From NCBI RefSeq assembly GCF_007997005.1, contig NZ_VOSL01000043.1:1-64000 (forward strand): a stretch of 64,000 nt of DNA, written 5' to 3'. This document shows positions 1-8,219 of the stretch, piece after piece. The notes under the pieces are model-generated. The model made no database searches. It was not told the origin of the DNA and worked only from the letters and a program-made list of their open reading frames with translations. The position numbers and the translations under genes are program-made. Source of the stretch: Lujinxingia vulgaris (GTDB lineage: Bacteria > Myxococcota_A > Bradymonadia > Bradymonadales > Bradymonadaceae). Positions within the stretch are counted from its first letter, which is position 1, and every line of letters begins with the position of its first letter.

Positions 1-188
1 TCCAGACGCACATCGACGCGCCCGCGGCCGAGCCGCGCGCGCGCCGCACGCAACACGTGCGGCTCCAGCCAGCGCAGCTCGCGGCTGGCGTGCACGCGCA
101 CCTCCAGGGTGCGGTGGTTCACGCTCTTGCACTCCACACGCAGGCTGCGCCCGTGACGTTCAAGCCGCGCCGCCCCAAACCCCGTCAT
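1..188 (-). CDS. yicC: YicC-family endoribonuclease, N-terminal part (runs off the window)
   Basis: The first 62 codons of a minus-strand gene are visible, beginning MTGFGAARLE, the typical opening of YicC/YloC proteins. The stretch continues with a Ser-Val-Asn-His-Arg block, then Leu-Glu-Val-Arg, Leu-Glu-Pro and an Arg-Gly-Arg-Val-Asp turn, which matches the conserved N-terminal pattern of the family. YicC proteins are metal-dependent endoribonucleases that influence RNA turnover and stationary-phase fitness. The C-terminal domain lies outside the window. The gene is downstream of tatA (start 31 bases after the tatA stop) and in the same direction as rnc, so an RNA-processing cluster is plausible. 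The ORF is too short to be listed by simple ORF calling and was read by hand. Confidence 0.85.
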   Translation of the reverse strand, partial: MTGFGAARLERHGRSLRVECKSVNHRTLEVRVHASRELRWLEPHVLRAARARLGRGRVDVRL

Positions 189-218
189 GCTCCTGACCGG
201 CATCGGTCGCCCTTACGC

Positions 219-452
219 TTAGGCCTTGGTGTCGACGCGCTCGTCGCTGGTCACCGCGGCGTCGCGCGTGGCGCGATCGGCGGACTTATCTTCGATGGAG
301 GCCTGCTCCTCGTCTTTGCCGCGCACCGAGTCCTGGAAGTTCTTCACCCCCAGGCCCAGCTGCTTGGCGGCGTGGGGAAGTTTGCCCAGGCCGAAGATCA
401 GCACGAGGATAAAAGCGATGATGAGAAGTTCGGTAGTTCCGAGACCAAACAT
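219..452 (-). CDS. tatA: Sec-independent protein translocase subunit TatA/TatE
   Basis: A 77-residue protein with the canonical TatA layout: a short N-terminus (MFGLGTTELL), one membrane helix at about residues 7-20, a hinge with Phe-Gly and Lys-Leu-Pro, an amphipathic helix at about residues 25-42, and an acidic, polar C-terminal tail. TatA oligomerises around TatBC to let folded proteins with twin-arginine signal peptides cross the inner membrane. The length is normal for TatA. No tatB or tatC is visible nearby, so this is probably an orphan tatA sitting between rnc and yicC. The Gly at position 3 and the Phe-Gly hinge favour TatA/E over TatB. Confidence 0.92.
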   Translation of the reverse strand: MFGLGTTELLIIAFILVLIFGLGKLPHAAKQLGLGVKNFQDSVRGKDEEQASIEDKSADRATRDAAVTSDERVDTKA

Positions 453-522
453 AGGGTCCTCACTGTGGTGACGTTGACCACCTGCCAGGCGACTCCTGGC
501 GAGTTGTAGACGTTGGAGATAA

Positions 523-546
523 CCCGTCGCGTCGCGCGGCGACGGG
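523..546 (-). terminator. Possible weak hairpin after rnc
   Basis: An 8-bp GC-rich inverted repeat (cccgtcgc at 523-530 with gcgacggg at 539-546) lies just past the rnc stop. On the minus strand it is followed only by TTATCTCC, a poor U-tract, so it may be an attenuator or chance structure rather than a true terminator. Confidence 0.35.
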
Positions 547-558
547 CCTCAAGGCGTT

Positions 559-1386
559 TTACCCCGCGCGGCCTTCCGGGGGCAACGGCGCGAGTTTGAG
601 CTGCGACAAATCACCGCCGGCGGCGTCGAGCCGCTCGATGGCCTGGCGTGCGGCCTCCTGCTGCGCCTGCTTTTTGGAGGCGCCCTGGCCGCGTCCCAGC
701 GCGACCTGATCCACGTGAACCTCCGCCACAAACGTGCGGGCGTGGTCGGGGCCCTCCTCGGCCACGATGAGGTAGCGCGGGTGCTCCTCGCACTGGCGTT
801 GCACCTCTCGCTGCAGGTAACTCTTGAAGTCGGTGGGAGATTTCTGAGCGCCCTCCCCGACCATCGTCGCGAGCGGCTGGGTGAGGATGCCCTCGGAGAT
901 CAGCGGGCCGTGCTGGCGCTCAATCACCTCGCGCGCCGCCTCATACCCACCGTCGAGGTAAACCGCCGCCAGGATCGCCTCGTAGGCGTCAGCCAAAAGC
1001 CCGGGCTTGCTACGCCCGCCGGTGAGCACCTCTCCACGTCCCAGGCGAAGATGTTCGCCCAGGCAGAGCACCTCGGCGCGCTGCACCAGCGCCGCCTCAC
1101 ACACCAGATCAGACTGACGGCTGGAGAGCGCACCCTCGGCCGCCTGGCGATCGTCTTCAAAAAGAAGATGCGCCACGACAAGCCCCAGCACCGCATCGCC
1201 CAGAAACTCCAGGCGCTGGTTATCGCCCGCAACCCCGGCGGTCTCATTGACGTAGGAGCGATGCGTCAGCGCGCGCTCCAGAAGCTCGCGCGCCTCAAAG
1301 GTGTAACCCAGCGCCTCTTCGAGCGCTTCAAGGTCTTCGCGATGCTCGTATTGCAGCTCGTCGCGTTTGTGCTTCATCGCGCCCAT
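559..1386 (-). CDS. rnc: Ribonuclease III
   Basis: The enzyme cleaves double-stranded RNA, for example in rRNA precursors. The 275-residue protein has the RNase III domain with the signature Arg-Leu-Glu-Phe-Leu-Gly-Asp-Ala-Val-Leu at about residues 58-67, containing metal-binding acidic residues, and an earlier Leu-Thr-His-Arg-Ser-Tyr motif. A C-terminal double-stranded RNA-binding domain follows (about residues 180-255), ending with the Ala-Ser-Lys-Lys-x-Ala-x-x-x-Ala-Ala pattern. Length is somewhat above the usual 220-240, with a Gly/Pro-rich tail. It starts 2 bases after the mnmA stop, so the two are almost certainly cotranscribed. A second Met at residue 4 is an alternative start. Confidence 0.95.
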   Translation of the reverse strand: MGAMKHKRDELQYEHREDLEALEEALGYTFEARELLERALTHRSYVNETAGVAGDNQRLEFLGDAVLGLVVAHLLFEDDRQAAEGALSSRQSDLVCEAALVQRAEVLCLGEHLRLGRGEVLTGGRSKPGLLADAYEAILAAVYLDGGYEAAREVIERQHGPLISEGILTQPLATMVGEGAQKSPTDFKSYLQREVQRQCEEHPRYLIVAEEGPDHARTFVAEVHVDQVALGRGQGASKKQAQQEAARQAIERLDAAGGDLSQLKLAPLPPEGRAG

Positions 1387-1388
1387 CG

Positions 1389-2555
1389 TTAGCTCCGGGG
1401 CTCTTCGATCCAGCCCCCGCCCAGGACCTCCTCGCCCTGGTAGAAGACCGCCGCCTGCCCGGGGGTGACCGCGCGTTGCGACTCCTCAAACTCCACAAAC
1501 GCTGTCGTCGGGTCGGCGCCCACCGTCAAAAGACAGGGCACCGGCTCACCGGCGTAGCGGATCTTCACCTGACACTCGATCGGACCATTGGGGCGGTCGA
1601 AGGAGAGCCAGTTGCAGCGCTCGGCCACAAGACCGCGCGCGGCCAGCTCGTCGCGACCGCCCACGATCACCGTGCCGTCTTCGGGGCGAATCGCTTTGAC
1701 GTAGAGCGGCTCGTGGTAGCTCAGCCCCAGCCCCCGGCGCTGCCCCACGGTGAAGTTGTGGATGCCATCATGCTCGCCAAGCACCTCACCGGAGCTCGTC
1801 ATAATGCGCCCCGGGGTGCGCTCCTGCTCGGAGAGAAGTTTGGCGACAAAGGCTTTGTAGTCGCCTCCGCCCACAAAGCAGATCTCCTGACTCTCGGCCT
1901 TCTCAGCCGTCTCCAGCCCCATGGTGCGCGCGATGTCACGGACCTCATCCTTGGTCATGCCCCCCAGCGGGAAGAGGATGCGCCCGAGCGCCTCCCGCGG
2001 AAGCCCGAAGAGGAAGTAGGACTGGTCTTTGTTGCGATCGACGCCGCGCAACAACTTCGGCACCTCGCCACTGCGGTCGATGCGCGCAAAATGTCCCGTC
2101 GCCAGATAGCTCGCCCCCAGCGCCAGCGAGCGCTGCAGCAGGATGTCGAACTTCAAATGATCGTTGCACGCCACACAGGGGTTCGGCGTGCGGCCGCGGC
2201 GGTACTCCGAGACAAAATATTCGATCACCCGCTCGCGGAACGCGTCTTCGTAATTCGCCACGTAGAAGGGGATCGAGAGGGAGTCGGCCACCGTACGCGC
2301 GTCAAAAAGGTCGTCTGGCGAGCAGCAGCTCTTGGTGTAGGACTCCTGCGGCGTGGAGTAGAGGCGCATCGCGATGCCCACCGCGTCATAGCCCTCGCCG
2401 GCAAGGATGCCGGCGGTCACTGAGCTGTCGACCCCGCCGCTCATCGCCACGACCACGCGGTCCTGGACGGCGAGTTTGATGTCCTCGGCGTCTTCAAGGC
2501 TGGGGGGGCGCTGGTCTACCGAGCAGCTCTGCATGTCTGTGATCGTCTGCGACAT
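1389..2555 (-). CDS. mnmA: tRNA-specific 2-thiouridylase MnmA
   Basis: MnmA installs the 2-thio group on the wobble uridine (U34) of tRNAs for Lys, Glu and Gln. The 388-residue protein shows the PP-loop ATP-pyrophosphatase motif SGGVDSS at residues 39-45, the catalytic Cys in TPNPCVAC (Cys127), and the second reactive Cys in SQEICFVGG (Cys226). The N-terminus is about 25-30 residues longer than usual, but the start has a good AGGA ribosome site 7 bases upstream. The gene lies directly downstream of a cysteine desulfurase, the sulfur source for MnmA, and directly upstream of rnc. Confidence 0.95.
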   Translation of the reverse strand: MSQTITDMQSCSVDQRPPSLEDAEDIKLAVQDRVVVAMSGGVDSSVTAGILAGEGYDAVGIAMRLYSTPQESYTKSCCSPDDLFDARTVADSLSIPFYVANYEDAFRERVIEYFVSEYRRGRTPNPCVACNDHLKFDILLQRSLALGASYLATGHFARIDRSGEVPKLLRGVDRNKDQSYFLFGLPREALGRILFPLGGMTKDEVRDIARTMGLETAEKAESQEICFVGGGDYKAFVAKLLSEQERTPGRIMTSSGEVLGEHDGIHNFTVGQRRGLGLSYHEPLYVKAIRPEDGTVIVGGRDELAARGLVAERCNWLSFDRPNGPIECQVKIRYAGEPVPCLLTVGADPTTAFVEFEESQRAVTPGQAAVFYQGEEVLGGGWIEEPRS

Positions 2556-2648
2556 CGTCTTGTCCTGGGACTCATTCCACGGCAGGCCTGAAGTGGCCTG
2601 TCACGGCGACACAGCTAACCGCTGCGTTCAAAAAGTGCAAAAGCAAAG

Positions 2649-3806
2649 TTATACGGGTGGGTTGGCACCCATGGCGCGAAGTCGGGCCACGACCGCGGCG
2701 ATGATGCCGGCGGCCCGCTCCAGATCGTCTGTCGGCGTGTGCGGCCCGAAGCTCAGGCGCACCGAGCGCCGCGCCGAAGCCTCATCGAAGCCCATCGCCA
2801 GTACCACGTGGCTGGGCTCAAGTGAGCCCGCCGTGCAGGCGGAACCACTCGACGCGCTGATTCCTTCCAGGTCGATGGCCAGCAGAAGATCTTCGCCGTC
2901 AACGCCCTCAAAAGCCACATTGATAGTGTTGAGGAGCTGGTGCTCGGTATCGCCGCGCAGCTCCATCTTCTCGATCTGCCCGGCGAGCGCCTCGATGAAG
3001 AGGCGCCGACGCTCGCCAAGGGCCTCTCGCCAGGCGTCGAGCTGCGTGCTGAGCGCGCGCGCGGCGGCCTCAAGCCCTGCGGCCGCCGGCACATTCTCAG
3101 TGCCCGGGCGACGCCCCCGCTCCTGATGTCCGCCGGTGAGCAGCGCCTCCACCTTGAGCCCCTCACGCGTCACGATGGCGCCGATGCCCTTGGGCCCGCC
3201 CATCTTATGGAAGGAGAGCGTCATGTAATCGATGTGGCTCGACGAAAAATCCACCGGGATGCGGCCGAGCGCCTGGGTGCCATCGACGTGGAAGGTGGCG
3301 CCGGCGGCCTGCACCTGCTCACCGATGGCGGCCACGTCGTAGATGTTACCGATCTCGTTGTTGGCCCACATCACGCTGACCAGAGTGGCGCCGGCGTCGA
3401 GCTGCTCGCCAAGCCAGCCTTCTTTGAGCCGCCCCCTCACGTCGACCGGCCAAAGCGCGACGCGCACGCCTTCCTTCTCGAGCGCGCGCACCGTCTCCAG
3501 TACCGAGGGGTGCTCCACCGCGGTGCACACGATGAAAGGATCGGGTGTCTGGCGGACGTGCTGGCGCAAGACCTGATTGTTGCTCTCGGTCGCGCCGGCG
3601 GTGAGCACCACAGCCTGCGCCGGCGCTCCGACCGCGCGCGCGACGGCGCGACGGGCCCGCTCGACGACCGCGCGCGCGGCCTGCCCCTCGCGATGAATGC
3701 TCGAAGCGTTGCCGTGCACAGCCCCGAGCGCCTCCACCATCGCTTCACGCACCTCCGGCAACACGGGCGCGGTGGCGTTCCAATCAAGGTAGATTCGCTG
3801 GCTCAT
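2649..3806 (-). CDS. Cysteine desulfurase (NifS/IscS-type, class V aminotransferase fold)
   Basis: This PLP enzyme removes sulfur from cysteine to give alanine and an enzyme persulfide. The start chosen is MSQRIYLDWN, which has a GGAG ribosome site 8 bases upstream; a longer reading frame to 3836 adds ten residues without support. From this start the protein is 385 residues, with the PLP lysine in SFHK (Lys201), the HVDGTQA cofactor motif (residues 173-179), the RPGTEN substrate-binding motif, and the sulfur-accepting Cys in GSACTAGS (Cys324). It precedes mnmA by 93 bases, so its likely job is to feed sulfur into tRNA thiolation. Assignment to IscS, NifS or a dedicated MnmA partner cannot be decided from sequence alone. 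Confidence 0.93.
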   Translation of the reverse strand: MSQRIYLDWNATAPVLPEVREAMVEALGAVHGNASSIHREGQAARAVVERARRAVARAVGAPAQAVVLTAGATESNNQVLRQHVRQTPDPFIVCTAVEHPSVLETVRALEKEGVRVALWPVDVRGRLKEGWLGEQLDAGATLVSVMWANNEIGNIYDVAAIGEQVQAAGATFHVDGTQALGRIPVDFSSSHIDYMTLSFHKMGGPKGIGAIVTREGLKVEALLTGGHQERGRRPGTENVPAAAGLEAAARALSTQLDAWREALGERRRLFIEALAGQIEKMELRGDTEHQLLNTINVAFEGVDGEDLLLAIDLEGISASSGSACTAGSLEPSHVVLAMGFDEASARRSVRLSFGPHTPTDDLERAAGIIAAVVARLRAMGANPPV

Positions 3807-3897
3807 CGAAAGTCTCCAGGGGTCAAAAAGCGCCAACCGAGGGCGTGCCTATAAGGCTCGCCCGACAACGCCTGCCAGTACTACGCTGTGAGCAGAA

Positions 3898-4025
3898 GTT
3901 GACGCTGGTGGATGCGAGATCGAGCGTGACGCGGGCAAGGCGCGAAACGCAGGCGATGCTTTAGCATCGTCGAGGCTTTGCAACCTAACCTGCGGTGCTC
4001 TCAATGCAGCAGACACAGCGTCAAC
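3898..4025. repeat. Structured intergenic element with nested inverted repeats
   Basis: The gap 3807-4207 has no credible gene. It contains outer arms gttgacgctg (3898-3907) and cagcgtcaac (4016-4025), a perfect 10-bp inverted repeat, and an inner hairpin cgatgc-ttta-gcatcg (3954-3969), plus partial pairing between them. The whole is about 128 bases and could fold as one long branched hairpin. It may be a miniature repeat element or an RNA leader for the downstream plus-strand gene; neither is proven. Confidence 0.45.
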
Positions 4026-4207
4026 GATAGCTCACGGCGTACTAATCGGTGGCCCGGGCAGGGTCAAGCGCTGGGCGCTGGCGACCCCGGATCCCGGTGC
4101 TTAGGCTTTGAGGCAAGGTCTGAGGGTGGCACGCACGCATCGTCAGGGCGGCTACCGGCCTCAGAACCACAGCACCGGCCCTGTATTCCCTTCTCCGAGG
4201 TTCCACC

Positions 4208-4954
4208 ATGAGCTCGCGCGACCAACGCTCCGACACCGTGATGGCGCTCAACGCCCTGAGCCGCGAGCCCGGCGCGCGCGGCGGTGTCGGGTTTGAAGCC
4301 ATCAACCCGCTGCCCTTTATCGCCGGCGCCCTCCTGAGCGCCTACGGGCTCAAGCGTCGCGGCATCTTCGGCTACTTCCTCACCGGCATCGGCGTGGGCG
4401 TCGCCTACCGGGCGGCCCTTGAGGAGCAGCTCTTCGAACAAGACTGGCAGCGCCGCCTGCTGCACACCGCTGCCCGCGAGATGGCCCCCATCCACCGCAC
4501 CATCACCATCAACCGCGCCCCCGCAGAGGTCTACGCGTTCTGGCGCGAGGTCGAAAACCTGGCCGTCTACCTGCCCCGCATCCACGACATCGACCGCATC
4601 GACGACGCGCGCTCCACCTGGAGCTTCAAAGGGCCCGGCGACATCGTGCTCAAGAGCGAGGTCGAGATCATCGACGACCAGCCCGAGCGTCTTCTGGTCT
4701 GGCGGGCCGTTGAGCCCTCCGACCTCTTCCACGAAGGCTGGGTGAGTTTTGCTCCTGTCGAAGGAGGCGCGGCCACCGAGGTCGACCTGCATCTGCGGGT
4801 TCTGGCGCCCGGAGGCAAGGCCGGCGCCCGCCTTATAGAGCTGCTCGGGCGTATGGGCCCGCTCTCCCCGGCCGGAGAGCTTGCCAGGATCCGCGAAGTC
4901 CTCGAAGCTGGCATCCCCGACCGGGTTGAGGCCGCGTCCTCAACCCTGCACTGA
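4208..4954 (+). CDS. Membrane-associated SRPBCC-family protein
   Basis: The 248-residue protein has an N-terminal hydrophobic Gly-rich region (about residues 33-62, possibly two short membrane helices, resembling YgaP-type DUF2892 segments) followed by an SRPBCC/polyketide-cyclase-like domain (about residues 95-230) beginning with the typical THRTITINRAPAEVYAFWRE-like edge strand and helix. SRPBCC domains bind hydrophobic ligands in a deep pocket. The ligand here is unknown. A HAD hydrolase starts 22 bases downstream in the same direction. The start follows a GAGG ribosome site. Function beyond the fold is not assignable. Confidence 0.8.
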   Translation: MSSRDQRSDTVMALNALSREPGARGGVGFEAINPLPFIAGALLSAYGLKRRGIFGYFLTGIGVGVAYRAALEEQLFEQDWQRRLLHTAAREMAPIHRTITINRAPAEVYAFWREVENLAVYLPRIHDIDRIDDARSTWSFKGPGDIVLKSEVEIIDDQPERLLVWRAVEPSDLFHEGWVSFAPVEGGAATEVDLHLRVLAPGGKAGARLIELLGRMGPLSPAGELARIREVLEAGIPDRVEAASSTLH

Positions 4955-4976
4955 GACTCTGATCCGGCATCGCACC

Positions 4977-5651
4977 ATGACCCAGACCACCGGGCGGCCC
5001 GCCGCCTTCTTCGATCTCGACCGTACCCTCATCGCCATCAACAGCGCCTTCGTGTACGCGCGCCACGAGCGGCGAGCGGGGCGCATCTCGGCGATGCAAT
5101 TCTTGAAGGCGTCGGCGTGGATGGGCCTCTACCACCTCTCGCTTGTCGATATGGAGCGGGCCTTCGCCGAGGCGGTGCGCCACTACCGTGGCCAGCCGGC
5201 CGAGTCGCTGCGCGAGCGCACCCGGATGTTCTTTGAGGACCATGTCCTCAAGACGGTGCAACCCGGCGCCGAGGCCGCGCTGGAGCGCCACCGCGCCCAG
5301 GCGCACCCGCTGGTGCTGCTGACCGCCAGCAGCCCCTTTATGTCGAAGTTAGCCGCCGACCACTGGCAGCTCGACGCCTGGCTCTCCAACCAGTTTCCCA
5401 TCGACGAGCAGGGGGCGCTGCGGGGCACCTTTGAGCGCCCCATCTGCTACGGTGCGGGCAAAGTTTTCTGGGCGAAGCAGTGGGCGGAGCAGGTCGGCGT
5501 CGATCTTAAGGCGTCGTACTTCTACACCGACTCCTACTCCGATCTGCCGATGCTTCTGGAGGTCGGTCACCCGCGGGTGGTCAACCCCGATCCGCGACTA
5601 CAGCGCGAGGCCCTCCGCCGCGGCTGGACCATCGAGGACTGGACCGGCTGA
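4977..5651 (+). CDS. HAD-IB family phosphatase
   Basis: A HAD-superfamily phosphatase of 224 residues from the start MTQTTGRPAA. Motif I is FFDLDRTL (Asp13 and Asp15), motif II is the LTASS block, motif III a conserved Lys in the GAGKVFWAK region, and motif IV is the DSYSDLPML block. The alpha-helical cap between motifs I and II and the overall pattern fit the HAD-IB (SerB-like, PGPase/PAP-like) group. The frame extends upstream to 4881 inside the previous gene, but the Met at 4977 fits the intergenic gap. Substrate is unknown; related proteins act on phosphoserine or lipid phosphates. Confidence 0.85.
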   Translation: MTQTTGRPAAFFDLDRTLIAINSAFVYARHERRAGRISAMQFLKASAWMGLYHLSLVDMERAFAEAVRHYRGQPAESLRERTRMFFEDHVLKTVQPGAEAALERHRAQAHPLVLLTASSPFMSKLAADHWQLDAWLSNQFPIDEQGALRGTFERPICYGAGKVFWAKQWAEQVGVDLKASYFYTDSYSDLPMLLEVGHPRVVNPDPRLQREALRRGWTIEDWTG

Positions 5652-5682
5652 GCGCCGCAGCGCTCCGCGATGTGCGATGGAC

Positions 5683-6306
5683 TCAACCCTCGACGAGATC
5701 TTCATCGCTCTGCTCGGCGCGCAAAAGCGCGCCGGCGACCTCGCCAAGGAGCTCATCGACCTCAAAGGGTTTTTGCACGATGCTCACCGCCCCCAGCCTG
5801 CGAGCCTCGGCCTGAATATCCTCGTCGTTGACGGCGGTCACCAGCACCACCGGCGGACGAACCCGGCTCTCGCGAAGCCCCATCAATAGATCGAGCCCGC
5901 TGAAGTTGGGCATGTTGATATCCGCCACAATCAAGTCCGGGCGGCGCACCGAGCGCCGATACACCTCCGAGGCGGCGACATAATTAAGCGCTTCGATCCC
6001 GTCGCCCAGCTCCACCACCTCGACGCCGAGGTCGTTGAGCAGCAGCGCGATCAACGCCCGCACCGCCTCATCATCCTCAACCAGCAACACACACCGCCCC
6101 GCCAGCTTCGTCCGTGTGCGCTGCGAGGCATCCGCCTCGTCCTGCCGCCCCACTGCCTGCATCTGCCCTGTCGTCATCGCTCTGCCCTCATTGACCGGAT
6201 TCACCTGATCTTCCCCTTCGACGCTCCCCGACACATCAGGCTTCAACAGCACCCAGGGCATGCATCTTCCATACATACGTGTGACATTTCGTTCGTCTTC
6301 AAGCAC
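5683..6306 (-). CDS. Single-domain response regulator
   Basis: A receiver (REC) domain protein. The hallmarks are the acidic pocket in LLVEDDEAV, the phospho-acceptor Asp in LIVADINMP, the Thr/Ala in LVTAVND and the Lys in QKPFEVDEL. No output domain follows, so it may act by protein-protein contact, like CheY-type regulators. The frame opens with a GTG at 6306 preceded by GAGG; an alternative ATG at 6177 (MTTGQMQAVG) removes a 43-residue unstructured leader and also has a GAGG upstream. It is the last gene of the minus-strand run that begins with the HmuY-like protein, 9 bases after the previous stop. No histidine kinase is in the window. Confidence 0.85.
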   Translation of the reverse strand: MLEDERNVTRMYGRCMPWVLLKPDVSGSVEGEDQVNPVNEGRAMTTGQMQAVGRQDEADASQRTRTKLAGRCVLLVEDDEAVRALIALLLNDLGVEVVELGDGIEALNYVAASEVYRRSVRRPDLIVADINMPNFSGLDLLMGLRESRVRPPVVLVTAVNDEDIQAEARRLGAVSIVQKPFEVDELLGEVAGALLRAEQSDEDLVEG

Positions 6307-6315
6307 TTACACGCC

Positions 6316-6819
6316 TCAGACCCGCTCCACGCGCACCGGAAACTCGACCTCAACGAGCTCCCCGGACTCCATATCCATCAGGATCACCCCGTCGACCTCG
6401 TAAGCGCAGAGATACTCCAGCATCTGCCGCCGGGTGGCGGAGTTGCGGACCGATGGCGCGCGTTTGCCAGTCTTAACCTCCACCACATAGCGCTTGCCGG
6501 CGCGCTCGACAAGCCAGTCGGCCGATAATCGCACAATCTCCTCATCGTCATTGACGCGCACCACCCAGTCGCGCCAGGCCTGCTCCTCGATGAGCTCAAA
6601 CCCCTCCTTCTCCAGCCAGCGGCCGGCGCGCACCTCGGCTCGACGCGCGTACCTCCCCTGACGCCGAGCCCGGGCGCTGCGCCAGCGCTTGCGCAGACGA
6701 CGCCACAAAAGCGTCGCCACAAGCCCCAGCACCGCCACCACCCCCAGTGTGGTCTCCACAGGCCCCAGGCCGAGCGCCTCGGCCAGACGCTCGACCGCCG
6801 CGCTCACCCCCTCCATCAT
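6316..6819 (-). CDS. Membrane-anchored PD-(D/E)XK nuclease-like protein
   Basis: The protein has one N-terminal membrane helix (LGVVAVLGLVATLLW) followed by a strongly basic Arg-rich stretch and a C-terminal domain with pattern Asp (SADWLVE) and Glu-x-Lys (VVEVKTGK), spaced as in PD-(D/E)XK nuclease folds. Start at 6819 gives an ATGA overlap with the upstream metalloprotease gene; a Met at 6852 is the other candidate. PD-(D/E)XK folds include restriction enzymes, Holliday junction resolvases and NERD-like proteins, so DNA processing at the membrane is possible. The tight coupling to a secreted protease and a HmuY-like gene is odd for a nuclease. Assignment rests on motif spacing only. Confidence 0.55.
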   Translation of the reverse strand: MMEGVSAAVERLAEALGLGPVETTLGVVAVLGLVATLLWRRLRKRWRSARARRQGRYARRAEVRAGRWLEKEGFELIEEQAWRDWVVRVNDDEEIVRLSADWLVERAGKRYVVEVKTGKRAPSVRNSATRRQMLEYLCAYEVDGVILMDMESGELVEVEFPVRVERV

Positions 6820-8219
6820 CGCTTGCGACGCACGCGCCGCCCCATCAAACATAGTCCCAGAAGCGCCCAGACCACGCCCGACGTGCTCCCGGAGCCGGCC
6901 TGCGAACAACCGCCCCCTTCCTCATCACGCCCATCATTCGAGGGCACCTGCGGATCCTCGCGCAACACTCGCCCCTGAGCGCTGATCACCGCGTCTTCCT
7001 CCAGCCCCTGGCTGGCCACCAGGTACACCGGCGAATCCTCCGGCCCGACCTCCACCGTGTCGCCGACCTCCAGGCTCTCATAGCCATCATTTTCCTGCTG
7101 ACCGCCCCGGATCAGCGCGAGCCTCGCCGCCGGCCACCCCTCCGCCTCCACCGGCGTAAGCGTCATCGGCACAGTCACCTCCCAGCGCGCAAAACGCGCG
7201 CTGAACGCGTCGACGTTCTGCTCCCAGTTAAACGCGCCATCGCCCGGCAGCTCCACGACTTCCACCCCGGCAAATCGCTCCGCCTGCGGGTAGCCCTCCC
7301 CCTCCCCGGCCAGCTCGCCAGTAAAGAGGTTGTAGATCGCAAAAAGCTCCACCGCGTCGTCGGCCTCACTGAAGTTATCCAAAAGCTCGGCCTGAAGCGC
7401 ATCTTCGATCGTCTCCGACGTCGCAAAACGCTCCGCCACCGCCACGATCATCTCCGGCCCGAAGACCACGTCGAGAAAGTAGAAAAAGATCCCCGCCCCG
7501 TACGAAAACCCATCCGAGGGGCCGCGGGCCCGGTCATTGAGGCTGCGCGCCGAGTCCTCGAAGTAGTAGCCGGTGAGCCGCTCAAAATCGTCCTGCTCCG
7601 GGTAGACGAGCTCCTCGTACCAGCTCGCGCTCCCCTCCGAGGCCCACCCGGGCCAGTCGGCGCGGTAAGCCGCCTGCACCGCATGAAAGATCTCATGGCT
7701 GACCACGATCTTCACCGCAAGCTCCCGTGACGGGTAGTAAAGCGGCATAAAGGCATGATCGAGCATCGCATAGCCCGCACAACGCTCGGGCGACTCCGAG
7801 GTGCAATACTCAGGCACAAACTGCCCGTCACCGGCCTCGAAGTTGATCAGATAAATATCAAAGCGCCCGTCGCCCCCGTCATCAGCGCTCGTAGGGTAGA
7901 GCTCGCTGTCGACCAGCGGCAGGCGAAAGCCGTGGGTCGCCATCGCCTCAAACACGTCGTCGCCTACCTCGGCGACCATGTCGGCGATCTCCGGGGTTTC
8001 CCCATCTTCGGCGACTCGCGGCGATCGGTGCTCCCCCTCGGTGACATACCACACCCGCACATGCCCACCGGTGCTGTCCAGGTAGCGAGCCTCCACCCCG
8101 TAACTCTGCGGATGCCCGGGGTTGGTGGGGCGCAGCGCCTGCGCCTCACTTACACCCACCACCAACGCCGCCGCAGCCAGCGCTGCCGCCACGATCCTCT
8201 GCTGCGCGTATCGTTGCAT
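6816..8219 (-). CDS. Secreted HExxH metalloprotease with MYXO-CTERM tail (MXAN_6640-like)
   Basis: A 467-residue exported protein: signal peptide (about residues 1-28), a zinc metalloprotease core with HEIFH (His175, Glu176, His179) and a likely third zinc ligand in the SEGSASWYEE block (Glu195), then a beta-rich region. The C-terminus has Gly-Gly-Cys, a hydrophobic segment and an Arg/Lys cluster (RRVRRKR), a MYXO-CTERM-like surface-sorting tail. The organisation matches the putative metalloproteases called MXAN_6640 family in Myxococcus. It shares one base with the upstream HmuY-like gene (TGATG), so the two are translated together. Release of heme from host or prey proteins is a reasonable inference, not shown. 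Confidence 0.82.
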   Translation of the reverse strand: MQRYAQQRIVAAALAAAALVVGVSEAQALRPTNPGHPQSYGVEARYLDSTGGHVRVWYVTEGEHRSPRVAEDGETPEIADMVAEVGDDVFEAMATHGFRLPLVDSELYPTSADDGGDGRFDIYLINFEAGDGQFVPEYCTSESPERCAGYAMLDHAFMPLYYPSRELAVKIVVSHEIFHAVQAAYRADWPGWASEGSASWYEELVYPEQDDFERLTGYYFEDSARSLNDRARGPSDGFSYGAGIFFYFLDVVFGPEMIVAVAERFATSETIEDALQAELLDNFSEADDAVELFAIYNLFTGELAGEGEGYPQAERFAGVEVVELPGDGAFNWEQNVDAFSARFARWEVTVPMTLTPVEAEGWPAARLALIRGGQQENDGYESLEVGDTVEVGPEDSPVYLVASQGLEEDAVISAQGRVLREDPQVPSNDGRDEEGGGCSQAGSGSTSGVVWALLGLCLMGRRVRRKR

